From Nisaea sediminum (GTDB lineage Bacteria; Pseudomonadota; Alphaproteobacteria; Thalassobaculales; Thalassobaculaceae): a DNA stretch of 64,000 nt. Below are positions 1 through 9,623 of this stretch, piece by piece. A program made the position numbers and the translations under genes. The notes beneath the pieces are model-generated. The model did no database searches. It was not told the DNA's origin and saw only the letters and a list, made by a program, of their open reading frames with translations. The DNA lies in contig NZ_JACZCQ010000001.1 in assembly GCF_014904705.1 (NCBI RefSeq), positions 558,001 through 622,000 on the forward strand, read 5' to 3'. How positions within the stretch are numbered: the stretch's first letter is position 1; every line of letters starts with the position of its first letter.

Positions 1-1
1 C

Positions 2-217
2 CCGGTTCCGACTTCTCCTGCCAACCGTGACTACCTTCCGGGCTTCACCGCGGCGATGATGCTGAAGGATCTCGACCTCGCGCAACAGGCAGCCGATTCG
101 GCCAAAGCCACAACCCCGATGGGGACAAAGGCCGCCGAATTCTATGCCGCCTTTGTTGACGAAGGCCACGGCGCCCTTGATTTCTCTGCGGTCTTCAAGA
201 AACTGCGCGGCAATTAG
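2..217 (+). CDS. mmsB: 3-hydroxyisobutyrate dehydrogenase, C-terminal end (partial)
   Basis: The reading frame is open from the first complete codon and stops with TAG at 215-217, so only the last 71 residues are present. They contain the conserved C-terminal stretch SPANRDYLPGF, then KDLDLA and a run of helices ending in FKKLRGN. This matches the C-terminal helical domain of NAD-dependent 3-hydroxyisobutyrate dehydrogenases of valine catabolism, which oxidise 3-hydroxyisobutyrate to methylmalonate semialdehyde. The catalytic Rossmann half lies outside the window, so the assignment to this enzyme and not another beta-hydroxyacid dehydrogenase rests on the tail alone. Confidence 0.75.
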   Translation, partial: PVPTSPANRDYLPGFTAAMMLKDLDLAQQAADSAKATTPMGTKAAEFYAAFVDEGHGALDFSAVFKKLRGN

Positions 218-291
218 GTTGCGTATTTGACGTATTTAACGTTACAAGAATGGCGCTATTGTTGCGAATTCTAATCTAATTCGGAGTTTGA

Positions 292-819
292 ATGCCTATG
301 CTTGGCATGACGGCACCGAAACAAACCGCGGCGGACCCGTCTGTGATTAAGAACGAGTATCTCGAAGCGATCAAACTCATCGAACGGCTTCATCGTCAAT
401 TTCTTGAAGTCGTGAAAATGGAACTCGACCGTAAAGGGATCGAGGACATTAACAACATTCAGGCTTTGATCCTCTTTAATATCGGTAGTGAGGAATTGAC
501 CGTCGGAGAACTGACGAACCGCGGGTATTACCTCGGCTCGAACGTTTCCTACAATGTTCGCAAGATGGTCGAGAACGGCTATCTGGTGCAGGAACGCTCG
601 GCGCATGACCGCCGGTCGATCCGCGTGAAGCTCTCCGACAAGGGGCTTGAGCTTTGCGGCTTCGTTTCCGACATGTTCGACCGCCACGCGGCGGCGCTTG
701 GCGAAGCGGGCGGCAGCCCTGACCGGCTGACCGAGTCGAGCCAGACCTATCGGGAACTCGAGCGCTTTTGGATGGGGCTGCTCAACTTCGGAATTCGCGG
801 CGGTATTCCGCCGGTTTGA
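292..819 (+). CDS. MarR/winged-helix transcriptional regulator (LdtR-like)
   Basis: This 175-residue protein carries a winged-helix domain at about residues 40-125: a helix-turn-helix around 72-95 (GELTNRGYYLGSNVSYNV) and a wing with the MarR hallmark DRRSIRVKLSDKG at about 106-118. The LGSNVSYNVRKMVENGYL segment resembles the alphaproteobacterial LdtR subgroup, linked in the literature to L,D-transpeptidase and stress control; that subgroup call is from memory. The gene stands alone between a dehydrogenase and proS and is closed by a strong terminator at 860-890. Upstream, two near-identical CGTATTT-containing segments (about 221-242) could be an autoregulatory site. The ligand is unknown. 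Confidence 0.75.
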   Translation: MPMLGMTAPKQTAADPSVIKNEYLEAIKLIERLHRQFLEVVKMELDRKGIEDINNIQALILFNIGSEELTVGELTNRGYYLGSNVSYNVRKMVENGYLVQERSAHDRRSIRVKLSDKGLELCGFVSDMFDRHAAALGEAGGSPDRLTESSQTYRELERFWMGLLNFGIRGGIPPV

Positions 820-859
820 GCCAATCCGGCCGGTTCCGATCCTGAAGACATGGTGAGTG

Positions 860-890
860 CGCGGCCGGCTTTCCGGCCGCGTTTTCGTTT
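860..890 (+). terminator. Rho-independent terminator after the MarR-type regulator
   Basis: A perfect 9-bp stem (CGCGGCCGG at 860-868 pairing with 873-881, loop CTTT) is followed by GTTTTCGTTT. It sits 40 bases after the regulator stop and before proS, so it should separate the two transcription units. Confidence 0.8.
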
Positions 891-970
891 GGACAGCCGA
901 TAGTCCATTTCATAGAGTGTCGCGGCGTTCAGCCGGGCCCGGGCCCGGATTTCAGACCACAGAGGACTCC

Positions 971-2290
971 ATGCGTCTTTCCGCTTATTTTCTGCCGACC
1001 CTCCGGGAAAACCCGAAAGAGGCGCAGATCGTCTCCCACCGCCTGATGCTGCGGGCCGGCATGATCCAGCAGGCCAGCGCCGGGATCTATTCCTGGCTGC
1101 CGCTCGGTTTCAGGGTGCTTCGGAAGATCGAGCAGATCGTGCGCGAGGAGCAGGATGCGGCCGGCGCGCAGGAAGTCCTGATGCCGACGATCCAGTCCGC
1201 AGATCTCTGGCGGGAAAGCGGCCGCTACGACGACTACGGCAAGGAAATGCTGCGGATCGAGGATCGGCACGGGCGCGACATGCTCTACGGGCCGACCAAC
1301 GAGGAGCTGATCACCGATATTTTCCGGACCCATGTGCGCAGCTACAAGGCGCTGCCGCTGATGCTCTATCACATCCAGTGGAAATTCCGCGACGAGGTCC
1401 GTCCGCGGTTCGGTGTCATGCGCGGCCGTGAATTCCTTATGAAGGACAACTATTCCTTCGATACGGACTATCAGGGAGCGGTCGATGCATATAACCGGAT
1501 GTTCGTTTCCTATCTGAAGACTTATGCGCGCATGGGATTGAGTGCGATCCCGATGAAGGCCGATACCGGCCCGATCGGCGGCGACCTCAGCCACGAATTC
1601 ATCGTGCTGGCCGATACCGGCGAGAGCGGCGTGTTCTACGACAAGGCCTGGGAAGCGCAGGACTTCGCCAATATGGACGTGAACTACGCGGACATGGGCG
1701 AAGTGAACGGCATCGTCGACAAATACACCTCGCTCTATGCCGCGACCGACGAGAAGCACGATGCCGCCTCCTGCGGAGTCGCCGAGGCGGACCTGAAGGA
1801 ACGGCGGGGCATCGAGGTCGGGCAGATCTTCTATTTCGGCACGAAATACTCCGCCCCTCTGAATGCGGTCGTGTCCACGCCGGAGGGCGAGGAGGTTCCG
1901 GTGCATATGGGATCCTACGGCATCGGCGTTTCGCGTCTGGTGGGTGCCATCATCGAGGCGAGCCACGACGACAAGGGCATCATCTGGCCGGAGCAGGTTG
2001 CGCCGTTCCAGGTCGCCGTCGCCAATCTCAAATCCGACGATGGGGGGTGCACCACGGTCTCCGAGGACCTATATGCAAAGCTCTCGAAGGCCGGCATCGA
2101 GACCCTCATCGACGACCGCGACGAACGTCCGGGCGCCAAGCTCGCCAATCTCGATCTGATCGGGGTACCCTGGCAGATCCTGGTCGGGCCGCGTGGCCTC
2201 AAATCCGGCGTGGTCGAGGTCAAGAACAGAAAGACCGGCGAAGTCGTTGAAATGACGCCGGAAGCGGCGCTGAACAAGTTCGCTTCCTGA
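971..2290 (+). CDS. proS: Prolyl-tRNA synthetase
   Basis: This class II aminoacyl-tRNA synthetase charges tRNA-Pro in the cytoplasm. The start is ATG 971 ([19 protein letters not shown]), the usual N-terminus of the family; an upstream in-frame extension from 857 runs through the preceding terminator and is discarded. Visible landmarks are the motif 1 region ([20 protein letters not shown], residues 26-45), GPTNEE at 107-112, the motif 2 arginine region [17 protein letters not shown] at 139-155, a motif 3 glycine-rich stretch (GSYGIGVSR) and a C-terminal anticodon-binding domain. At 439 residues it is the short alphaproteobacterial form, lacking the large editing insertion of the roughly 570-residue E. 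coli enzyme. Confidence 0.97.
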   Translation: MRLSAYFLPTLRENPKEAQIVSHRLMLRAGMIQQASAGIYSWLPLGFRVLRKIEQIVREEQDAAGAQEVLMPTIQSADLWRESGRYDDYGKEMLRIEDRHGRDMLYGPTNEELITDIFRTHVRSYKALPLMLYHIQWKFRDEVRPRFGVMRGREFLMKDNYSFDTDYQGAVDAYNRMFVSYLKTYARMGLSAIPMKADTGPIGGDLSHEFIVLADTGESGVFYDKAWEAQDFANMDVNYADMGEVNGIVDKYTSLYAATDEKHDAASCGVAEADLKERRGIEVGQIFYFGTKYSAPLNAVVSTPEGEEVPVHMGSYGIGVSRLVGAIIEASHDDKGIIWPEQVAPFQVAVANLKSDDGGCTTVSEDLYAKLSKAGIETLIDDRDERPGAKLANLDLIGVPWQILVGPRGLKSGVVEVKNRKTGEVVEMTPEAALNKFAS

Positions 2291-2315
2291 TCCGGGTCCG
2301 GCAAAGGGGATCGGC

Positions 2316-3560
2316 ATGTTCGGCATTTTCGAGCGCATGGTGGCCATGCGGTACCTGCGCTCCCGCCGCCAGGAAGGTTTCATCTCGGTCATTGCGGGTT
2401 TTTCCCTGCTCGGTATCGGGCTCGGCGTCGCGACGCTGATCATCGTCATGTCGGTGATGAACGGTTTCCGGGCCGAACTGATCGGCCGGATCCTGGGGCT
2501 GAACGGTCATATGTCGGTCTACAGCAAAGGTGCGCCGATGCAGAGCTTCGACGATCTGGCGGTCCGGATCGGCGAAATCCCGGGCGTGATCACCGTGACG
2601 CCGCAACTCGAAGGCCAGGTCATGGCGATGGCGAACGGTATCGCTTCCGGCGCCCTGGTGCGCGGTCTCCGGGCGAGCGCGCTGCTCAGCCGTCAGATCG
2701 TCCCGGACAACATCACCACCGGCTCGCTTGAGGAGTTCAGCTCCAGCAGCGGTGTGATCATGGGGGCTCGCCTTGCGCGCCGTCTGCGCGTCGGGGTCGG
2801 AGACAAGATCACCCTGATTTCGCCAAGTACCACGGTGACGGTGATCGGCAGCGTGCCGCGGATGCGGGCCTTCACGGTCTCGGCGCTGTTCAATGTCGGC
2901 ATGTACGAATACGACAATACCTTCATCTATATGCCGCTCGGGGCGGCGCAGCTCTTCTTCAAGAGCGGCGATGCGGTGAATGCGGTCGAGGTCATGGTCG
3001 ACGATCCGCAGCGCGTCGACGAACTGCGCGTGCCGCTCGCGAAGGTCATCGGCGGGGACAAGTACGCGGTCGACTGGAAGCAGCAGAATTCGAGCTTTTT
3101 CAATGCGCTTGAGGTCGAGCGCAACGTCATGTTCCTGATCCTGACGCTGATCATCCTGGTCGCGGCCTTCAACATCATTTCCTCGATGATCATGCTGGTG
3201 AAGGACAAGGGACGGGACATCGCCATCCTGCGCACCATGGGTGCTTCCAAAGGCATGGTGATGCGCATCTTCTTCATGTCGGGTGCCAGCATAGGGGTGA
3301 TCGGGACCGTCGCGGGCTCCATCCTCGGGCTTGTCTTCTGCCAGAATATCGAGGCGATCCGGCAGGCGCTGCAGAGCCTGACAGGGACGGAACTGTTCTC
3401 CGCCGAGATCTATTTTCTTTCCAAGCTCCCGGCGGAGGTCGATCCGCTGGAAGTCGTCACGGTCGTCGCGATGGCGCTGTTCCTGACCTTCGCGGCGACG
3501 ATCTATCCGGCCTGGCGCGCCTCGCGCCTCGATCCGGTGGAAGCGCTCCGTTATGAGTAA
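2316..3560 (+). CDS. lolC: Lipoprotein-releasing ABC transporter permease LolC/LolE
   Basis: This 414-residue inner-membrane permease, with LolD, extracts outer-membrane lipoproteins from the inner membrane for hand-over to LolA. The N-terminus has the family motif [20 protein letters not shown] leading into the first membrane segment (about 20-45). A large periplasmic domain follows, then three C-terminal membrane segments of the FtsX fold with [16 protein letters not shown] just after the second. Alphaproteobacteria usually encode a single LolC/E-type subunit next to lolD, which would then act as a homodimer; that is family knowledge. It overlaps lolD by 8 bp, indicating translational coupling. 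Confidence 0.93.
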   Translation: MFGIFERMVAMRYLRSRRQEGFISVIAGFSLLGIGLGVATLIIVMSVMNGFRAELIGRILGLNGHMSVYSKGAPMQSFDDLAVRIGEIPGVITVTPQLEGQVMAMANGIASGALVRGLRASALLSRQIVPDNITTGSLEEFSSSSGVIMGARLARRLRVGVGDKITLISPSTTVTVIGSVPRMRAFTVSALFNVGMYEYDNTFIYMPLGAAQLFFKSGDAVNAVEVMVDDPQRVDELRVPLAKVIGGDKYAVDWKQQNSSFFNALEVERNVMFLILTLIILVAAFNIISSMIMLVKDKGRDIAILRTMGASKGMVMRIFFMSGASIGVIGTVAGSILGLVFCQNIEAIRQALQSLTGTELFSAEIYFLSKLPAEVDPLEVVTVVAMALFLTFAATIYPAWRASRLDPVEALRYE

Positions 3561-4290
3561 GGGCGCGGGCATGTCGGATATCGAACGGATCGCGGCCGGC
3601 GAAGCCGCGGGAGATGCTGTGCTGGAACTGCGCAATGTCTCGCGCAGCTTTAAGGATGCGGGCGGTACGCTGACTGTGCTGCATGATATCAATCTCTCCC
3701 TGAAAGCGGGGCAGGTGACGGCGCTCGTCGGCCCGTCCGGTGCCGGCAAGTCGACGCTGCTGCATATCGCGGGCCTGCTGGAAGCGCCGACCTCGGGCCA
3801 CGTCTTTTTCCGGGGCCAGGACTGCGGCGATGCGAGCGACTGGGAACGCACCCTGATCCGCCGCGACGGGATCGGCTTTGTCTATCAGTTCCATCACCTG
3901 CTGCCGGAATTCTCCGCCTTGGAGAACGTGATGATGCCGCAACTCATCGCGGGGCTCTCGAAGGGTGAGGCGCGGGAGCGGGCGCGCCAGCTGCTCAACC
4001 TGGTGGGCCTCAGCGAACGCGAGACCCACAGACCGGCGAAGCTCTCGGGCGGCGAGCAGCAGCGCGTCGCCATCGTCCGCTCGATCGCCAATGTCCCCTC
4101 CGTCCTGCTCGCCGACGAGCCCACGGGCAACCTCGATCCGCACACGGCGGAAGAGGTCTTCCACCAGCTCCGCCGGATCATTTCGGCAACGGGAATCGCC
4201 GCTCTGATCGCGACTCACAACCACGAACTCGCAAGCTCCATGGACCGGATCGTGGAACTTCGCGACGGCACGCTCAACGTTTATAAATAA
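3553..4290 (+). CDS. lolD: Lipoprotein-releasing ABC transporter ATPase LolD
   Basis: This is the cytoplasmic ATPase that powers lipoprotein release. It has Walker [10 protein letters not shown] at residues 60-68, the ABC signature LSGGEQQR at 164-171, Walker B LLADEPTG at 185-192 and a switch histidine in ATHNHELA. Length (245) and the [19 protein letters not shown]-loop segment are typical of LolD. The ATG at 3553 lies inside the end of lolC/E; a second in-frame ATG at 3571 (MSDIER) is possible. No obvious terminator follows before dnaE. Confidence 0.95.
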   Translation: MSKGAGMSDIERIAAGEAAGDAVLELRNVSRSFKDAGGTLTVLHDINLSLKAGQVTALVGPSGAGKSTLLHIAGLLEAPTSGHVFFRGQDCGDASDWERTLIRRDGIGFVYQFHHLLPEFSALENVMMPQLIAGLSKGEARERARQLLNLVGLSERETHRPAKLSGGEQQRVAIVRSIANVPSVLLADEPTGNLDPHTAEEVFHQLRRIISATGIAALIATHNHELASSMDRIVELRDGTLNVYK

Positions 4291-4396
4291 ACAATTTCAG
4301 TATCTTGTTGAGTCCGCTTAAAGGTTCGCGACCTGTTCCGGCTGACGGCGTCCGCCTCCTGTGAAACACTTCGGGCCTCAGAGTTTCGAGGGCTCC

Positions 4397-7300
4397 ATGT
4401 CTCACGCCGATTTCGTTCATCTCCGGGTTCATTCCGCCTATTCGCTGGCCGAAGGGGCGATCAAGGGCAAGGAACTGGTGTCGCTCGCCGTCCGGCACGG
4501 AATGCCGGCGGTGGCGATGACGGATTCCGGCAATCTCTTCGGCGCGCTCGAGTTCGCGGTGACGGCGTCGGGCTCCGGCGTTCAGCCCATCGTCGGCGTT
4601 CAGCTCGCGCTCCGGCGCGAGGAATCGGAACCGCGCGGCAGCCTGAAGGTCGTGGGAGGAACCTCGCATACGCCGAACCAGACCGACCAGATCGTCCTGA
4701 TCGCGCAGAACGAGCGCGGCTACAAGAACCTGATGGAGCTGGTCAGCCGATCCTTCACGATGACCGATCCGGGAGAGTCGCCTCGGGTTCCGTTCGCGGA
4801 TCTCGAGGGGCGCAGCGACGGGCTCATCGCGCTGACAGGCGGTCCCTTGGGCAAGGTCGGCCGATTGCTGCTGGAAAACCGGCCGGAAGAGGCGGAGACC
4901 GCGCTGCTCGATCTGAAGGCATTGTTCGGCGATCGCCTCTATGTCGAGATCCAGCGCCATTTCCTCGATACTGAACGGCGCAGCGAGGCGGGTTTTCTCG
5001 ATCTCGCCTACAAGCACGACATTCCGCTCGTGGCGACCAACGAATGCTATTTCGCCAGCGAGGAGATGTACGAGGCGCATGACGCGCTGCTCTGCATCGC
5101 AGAGAGGACGACGATCGGCAATCCGAACCGCCGCCGCGTGACGCCGCACCACCGCTTCAAGAGCGCGGAGGAGATGCGCGAGCTGTTCTCCGATCTGCCG
5201 GAAGCGGCCGACAACACGCTCGCGATCGCACGGCGCTGCAGCTTCATGCCGGAAAAGCTGGCACCGATCCTGCCGCCTTTCGATACGGTCGGCGGGCGTA
5301 ACGAGGCGGAGGAACTGCGCGCGCAGGCGGAGCAGGGTCTGAAGAAGCGGCTCGAGGCCCATGTCTTCACCGAGGGCATGGACGAGGCGGCTCGTGCGGC
5401 AGCCGCGAAGCCCTACGAGGAACGTCTCGATTTCGAGCTCGGCGTCATCGAGCAAATGGGCTTTCCCGGTTACTTCCTGATCGTCGCGGACTTCATCGGC
5501 TGGGCCAAGGAGCGGAACATTCCGGTCGGACCGGGCCGCGGTTCGGGCGCGGGCTCGCTCGTCGCCTATTCGCTGACCATCACCGATCTCGATCCGCTGC
5601 GCTGGGGATTGCTGTTCGAACGCTTCCTCAACCCGGAACGCGTCTCGATGCCTGACTTCGATATCGACTTCTGCCAGGACCGTCGCGGCGAGGTGATCGA
5701 GTACGTGCAGAAGCGCTACGGCCGGGACAAGGTCGCGCAGATCATCACCTTCGGTAAGCTGCAGGCGCGCGCGGCCCTGCGCGACGTCGGGCGTGTACGG
5801 GAGATGCCCTACGGCCAGGTCGACCGGATCTGCAAGCTGGTGCCGAACAATCCGGCCAATCCGGTCACGCTCGCCGAGGCGCTCGAGGTCGAACCGGAAC
5901 TGAAACGGCAGCGGGACGAGGACGAGGAGGTCGGCGATCTCATCCGCATCAGCCTGCAGCTCGAAGGGCTCTACCGGAACGCCTCGACCCACGCCGCCGG
6001 CGTCGTGATCGGCGACCGGCCACTGCATGAACTTTGCGCGCTCTACCGGGACCCGAACTCGGACATGCCGGCGACCCAGTTCAATATGAAGTGGGTCGAG
6101 CAGGCGGGACTGGTGAAGTTCGATTTCCTGGGCCTGAAAACCCTGTCGGTGCTGCAGACGGCGGTCGACCTGCTGAAGCGGCGGGACATCGAGATCGATC
6201 TTTCGCAGGTCCCGCTCGACGACAGGAGAACCTACGAGATGCTGGGGCGGGCGGAATCGACCGGCGTGTTCCAGCTGGAAAGTACCGGCATGCGTGACGT
6301 GCTGCGCCGGATGAAGCCTGACCGCTTCGAGGACATCATCGCGCTGGTCGCCCTCTACCGTCCGGGCCCGATGGCGAACATTCCGAAATACATCGCCTGC
6401 AAGCACGGCGAGGAGCAGCCTGACTACATGCACCCGGTGCTGGAGCCCGTGCTGAAGGAAACCTTCGGTATCATGATCTACCAGGAGCAGGTGCAGCAGG
6501 CGGCCCAGCGCCTTTCCGGCTATACGCTCGGCGGCGCCGACCTTCTGCGCCGCGCCATGGGCAAGAAGATCAAGGAGGAGATGGACGCCCAGCGAGAGAC
6601 CTTCGTGAAGGGCGCGGTCGAGCAGAACGTGAAGGCAGAGAAGGCCTCCGAGATCTTCGACCAGATCGCCGCCTTCGCCGGATATGGCTTCAACAAGAGC
6701 CACGCGGCGGCCTATGCGCTGGTCGCCTATCACACCGCCTATCTGAAGGCGAACTACCCCGTCGAGTTCCTCGCGGCCTCGATGACCTACGACATGAACA
6801 ACACCGACAAGCTGAATGTCTTCCGCCAGGAGATTCAGCGCCTCGGCATCCAGCTGCTCGGCCCGGACATCAACAAGTCCTTCGTCGATTTCGTGCCGGA
6901 AGAGACGCCGGACGGGGCGCTTGCGATCCGCTACGCGCTGGCGGCGATCAAGAATGTCGGCGAGAACGCGATGGAGGCGCTGGTCAAGGAGCGCGGCGAG
7001 AAGGGTCCTTACAAGTCCATCGGCGAGTTCGCCGGCCGTATCGACGGCACGGTGGTGAACAAACGCCTGATGGAAAACCTGGTGCGCGCCGGGGCTTTCG
7101 ATTGCATGACCCAGAACCGGGGACAGCTCTTCGAAAGCGTCGAGAAGATCCTGCGCCACGCCAACGCGGCCTCGGCGGAACGGAGCTCCGATCAGGTCAG
7201 CCTCTTCGGCGGCCCGTCTGGCGCGTCCGAGCCGGAGATCGCGCTCGCCGACCGGCTCGACTGGCCGGCGATGCAGCGCCTGAAGGAAGAGTTCGACGCC

Positions 7301-7897
7301 ATCGGCTTCTATCTCTCCGCCCATCCGCTCGACGCCTATGGCGCCTCGCTCGAGCGGCTCGGCGTGGTGCGCTCCGACCAGATCGCGGCGACGGTGAAGG
7401 AGAAGGGCAATTCGGCCCGGATCAATATCGCGGGCATCATCGTCGGCTCGCGCATTCGCACCTCGAGCCGGGGATCCCGCTATGCCTTCGTGCAGCTCAC
7501 CGACCAGGCCGGCGTCACCGAGGTGACCGTCTTCTCCGAGGTTCTCGCGGTCAGCCGCGAGCTGCTGGAGGCCGGACAGTCCGTTCTGGTGAAGGCGGAT
7601 GCGCGGATCGAGGACGAGGGTGGCCTCCGTCTGACGGTCTCCCGCATCGAGGCTTTGGACAAGGCGGTGTCCGGCACGGCGGCCGGGCTCAAGATCTATG
7701 TTCGCGACATGGGGCCGATCCCTCACATTTCCGAGATGATCGCGCACGAGAAGCCGGGACGGGGTAAGATCAAGATCGTCGTGGACACCGACGATGAGGA
7801 GGTCGAACTGGCGCTTGGCAAGACCTACAACATCTCGCCTGACTTCCGTGCGGCGGTGAAATCGCTGCCGGGCATCGTCGACGCGCGCGATATCTGA
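4397..7897 (+). CDS. dnaE: DNA polymerase III subunit alpha
   Basis: This is the replicative polymerase catalytic subunit, 1166 residues from ATG 4397 (MSHADFVHLRVHSAYSLAEG). That start gives the canonical N-terminus; an in-frame ATG at 4361 would add 12 residues. The order is the PHP domain (HLRVHSAYSL, then GMPAVAMTDSGNLFGALEF), the polymerase core with the catalytic aspartates in PDFDIDFCQDRRGEVIEYV, the GPGRGSGAGSLVAYSL loop, FNKSHAAAYALVAYHTAYLK, a helix-hairpin-helix region and a C-terminal OB-fold (about 1010-1090). Length and domain order fit DnaE1, not the mutagenic DnaE2. Transcribed alone or with lolC-lolD. Confidence 0.97.
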   Translation: MSHADFVHLRVHSAYSLAEGAIKGKELVSLAVRHGMPAVAMTDSGNLFGALEFAVTASGSGVQPIVGVQLALRREESEPRGSLKVVGGTSHTPNQTDQIVLIAQNERGYKNLMELVSRSFTMTDPGESPRVPFADLEGRSDGLIALTGGPLGKVGRLLLENRPEEAETALLDLKALFGDRLYVEIQRHFLDTERRSEAGFLDLAYKHDIPLVATNECYFASEEMYEAHDALLCIAERTTIGNPNRRRVTPHHRFKSAEEMRELFSDLPEAADNTLAIARRCSFMPEKLAPILPPFDTVGGRNEAEELRAQAEQGLKKRLEAHVFTEGMDEAARAAAAKPYEERLDFELGVIEQMGFPGYFLIVADFIGWAKERNIPVGPGRGSGAGSLVAYSLTITDLDPLRWGLLFERFLNPERVSMPDFDIDFCQDRRGEVIEYVQKRYGRDKVAQIITFGKLQARAALRDVGRVREMPYGQVDRICKLVPNNPANPVTLAEALEVEPELKRQRDEDEEVGDLIRISLQLEGLYRNASTHAAGVVIGDRPLHELCALYRDPNSDMPATQFNMKWVEQAGLVKFDFLGLKTLSVLQTAVDLLKRRDIEIDLSQVPLDDRRTYEMLGRAESTGVFQLESTGMRDVLRRMKPDRFEDIIALVALYRPGPMANIPKYIACKHGEEQPDYMHPVLEPVLKETFGIMIYQEQVQQAAQRLSGYTLGGADLLRRAMGKKIKEEMDAQRETFVKGAVEQNVKAEKASEIFDQIAAFAGYGFNKSHAAAYALVAYHTAYLKANYPVEFLAASMTYDMNNTDKLNVFRQEIQRLGIQLLGPDINKSFVDFVPEETPDGALAIRYALAAIKNVGENAMEALVKERGEKGPYKSIGEFAGRIDGTVVNKRLMENLVRAGAFDCMTQNRGQLFESVEKILRHANAASAERSSDQVSLFGGPSGASEPEIALADRLDWPAMQRLKEEFDAIGFYLSAHPLDAYGASLERLGVVRSDQIAATVKEKGNSARINIAGIIVGSRIRTSSRGSRYAFVQLTDQAGVTEVTVFSEVLAVSRELLEAGQSVLVKADARIEDEGGLRLTVSRIEALDKAVSGTAAGLKIYVRDMGPIPHISEMIAHEKPGRGKIKIVVDTDDEEVELALGKTYNISPDFRAAVKSLPGIVDARDI

Positions 7898-7916
7898 GAC
7901 GGGATCGGCCTCGATC

Positions 7917-8222
7917 ATGGATGGCCTCGTTCAGCGGATCCTTTTCCTGGTTGGCGGGGTCGCCGTGACTTTCGCCGCGGCCTACAGCCTTTATTCGCTC
8001 TGGGAAGAGCATACCGCCACGGGCCGCTGCTTCTCGGCCGAGCGGAAACTGGAGCAGCACCGCTTCGGAATGGACCTCCAGAAGGCGATGAACCTTGCCG
8101 ACGAAGAGGCGAACCGGAAACGGTCGGTGGAAATCTGCCTGACGGATGATGGGGCCTGCCTCGACGGCTTTGCAGACGATCTGAAGGATTTCTGTAACGC
8201 GCAAATCGCGCCCGGGGGCTAG
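7917..8222 (+). CDS. Small membrane-anchored protein of unknown function
   Basis: This 101-residue protein has an N-terminal membrane segment (about residues 8-28, LFLVGGVAVTFAAAYSLYSL) and a soluble tail with four cysteines (RCFSAERKL, EICLTDDGACLDGFADDL, DFCNAQ). The tail is probably periplasmic and could be disulphide-bonded. It follows dnaE by 19 bases and may be co-transcribed. Its last 11 codons and stop lie in a 37-bp sequence that recurs perfectly at 9624-9660, so the gene end looks like the integration target of the following AT-rich insert. I do not recognise the family. Confidence 0.6.
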   Translation: MDGLVQRILFLVGGVAVTFAAAYSLYSLWEEHTATGRCFSAERKLEQHRFGMDLQKAMNLADEEANRKRSVEICLTDDGACLDGFADDLKDFCNAQIAPGG

Positions 8223-8226
8223 GCAG
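8190..8226 (+). repeat. Left copy of 37-bp direct repeat (candidate attL)
   Basis: Positions 8190-8226 are identical to 9624-9660. The repeat begins TTCTGTAACGCG and ends GGGGGCTAGGCAG. It contains the final codons and TAG stop of the preceding small gene. Just left of it four more bases (AGGA) match before the first mismatch; to the right the match ends sharply. The two copies bracket a clearly AT-richer segment. Confidence 0.9.
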
Positions 8227-8319
8227 GTGCAAGCCTGCAGCTTAGGGTGGAAATTTACTGATTTGGTGAGTATTCGAGCTCACAAGCGGTAGGTTTCTTA
8301 AGTTGCGAGCAACGATCAA

Positions 8320-9546
8320 ATGAGCGAACGATGCCCAATCTGCGATTCGGAAATAGAGCCTCCAACCGAACGTGACTACGGTGATAAAAAGCGGTTTGTT
8401 TGCCCTCGCTGCGGTACCTTCGAGGTTTCTGGCACTGTACTAGCAATGCTGCCGTCCCGTTTGGAAAACGACCCAAGGAGACGGGCAAGATTAAGCTACG
8501 GAATAAGAAAAGAAAGTCGTGACGACAGCAATTTTATGCTTACCAGTCACAATCTTGATCCGTTGTTAAATACAGAGCTTCCCTCAATATCCGAGCAGAA
8601 AGAAATTCTGGTAGATTTTCTGGCGGAAGAGCTCGGTGATGATGAACTTGGGACCATACCTCTACCTTGGCTAGACGGATTGGTAGGGATTCTGGGGACC
8701 ATCGATGAAAGACGGGTGGAGCGGCTTTTCGAGCGGGCGATTGACGATGGGCTGATTTTTAAGGAGCCCAACAACGATCACTATGGCTTAACGGATGAAG
8801 GTTGGAAATCTCATAAGAGGCGTGCAGGAAAAGAAGTTGATTGGAAAGAAATTACTGATTTCATTGAAAATCGACGTAATGAGAAGAATTCTAATAATGC
8901 CGGCTCGAATTTGACCGGTGAAGTGAATGAGGCGGATCTTTTTGCTAGGTCTTGGCGCAATAAATTTGGCGAAAAATCTAGATTGAATGCGAGAACTGTT
9001 CAATGGAATGAACTGAGATCACGGGGAAATTTCCCGATATTTGTGCGCTTTGTGGTTGTGCCTCGATTGAGAAGGACTGATGAGCCGATTGATATTGATG
9101 AGTTGGTCTCTGTCTTAGGATGGGACAACCCAATCATTGAGACAGGCGATTTAGACAATTTTCACGAACAAGCCTTTAACTTGATCTATGGCTGGGTTCG
9201 GGAGTGTATTTCCCAACTGGGGCAAGAAGAGGTAAGCGATCAGTTTTTAAAAGCAGTTTTGACTGACGCGTGGATTAGTCACCATCATAATCCGATTACG
9301 TCTGAAAATTTGAAAACACTCCTTTTAACAACGACATATATAATCAGACATCCGTTCAAGTCTGCATTCAGTGTAATTGTCGTTGGGGGAGCGATTGTTG
9401 TTGCGACGGTTGGTTATCATGCAGCAGACGAAATCGGAGACGCTTTAGGTAAACTTGGCGCCGAGTGGATTGATGACCGCAAAGAGGCAGAATCCGCAGT
9501 TGAGCGCTTAGACTTATTTGCAGAGATTGAGAGTTTGGAAATTTAA
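8320..9546 (+). CDS. Unknown protein: zinc ribbon, winged-helix-like region and C-terminal membrane segment
   Basis: This 408-residue protein opens with two cysteine pairs, CPIC (5-8) and CPRCG (28-32), followed by TFEVSGTVLAMLPSRL. I associate this zinc-ribbon module with uncharacterised and putative defence proteins, from memory. The region around 115-165 (ERLFERAIDDGLIF, then HYGLTDEGW) looks like a winged helix. A charged, low-complexity linker follows (about 175-200), then a helical domain and a hydrophobic membrane segment at about 350-368 (VIVVGGAIVVATVGYHAA), with an acidic tail. It is the only gene of the repeat-bounded island and its AT-rich codon use suggests recent transfer. Sensor-linker-membrane effector is one reading; no function is proven. 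Confidence 0.6.
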   Translation: MSERCPICDSEIEPPTERDYGDKKRFVCPRCGTFEVSGTVLAMLPSRLENDPRRRARLSYGIRKESRDDSNFMLTSHNLDPLLNTELPSISEQKEILVDFLAEELGDDELGTIPLPWLDGLVGILGTIDERRVERLFERAIDDGLIFKEPNNDHYGLTDEGWKSHKRRAGKEVDWKEITDFIENRRNEKNSNNAGSNLTGEVNEADLFARSWRNKFGEKSRLNARTVQWNELRSRGNFPIFVRFVVVPRLRRTDEPIDIDELVSVLGWDNPIIETGDLDNFHEQAFNLIYGWVRECISQLGQEEVSDQFLKAVLTDAWISHHHNPITSENLKTLLLTTTYIIRHPFKSAFSVIVVGGAIVVATVGYHAADEIGDALGKLGAEWIDDRKEAESAVERLDLFAEIESLEI

Positions 9547-9623
9547 TATTAGATCTGATGTGAAGGTCATAGTAGATCGTTGGTAGATGAATCTGTGAGA
9601 TCGCCTTTGGCTCGTTGCAGGAA

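Noticed and set aside
857-970. N-terminal extension of proS
   Set aside because: It spans a strong terminator at 860-890 and is not conserved; the family N-terminus begins at 971.
4274-7918. 1214-codon open frame on the minus strand
   Set aside because: It is the antisense of dnaE, an artefact of high GC codon use; the sense strand encodes a complete DNA polymerase III alpha.
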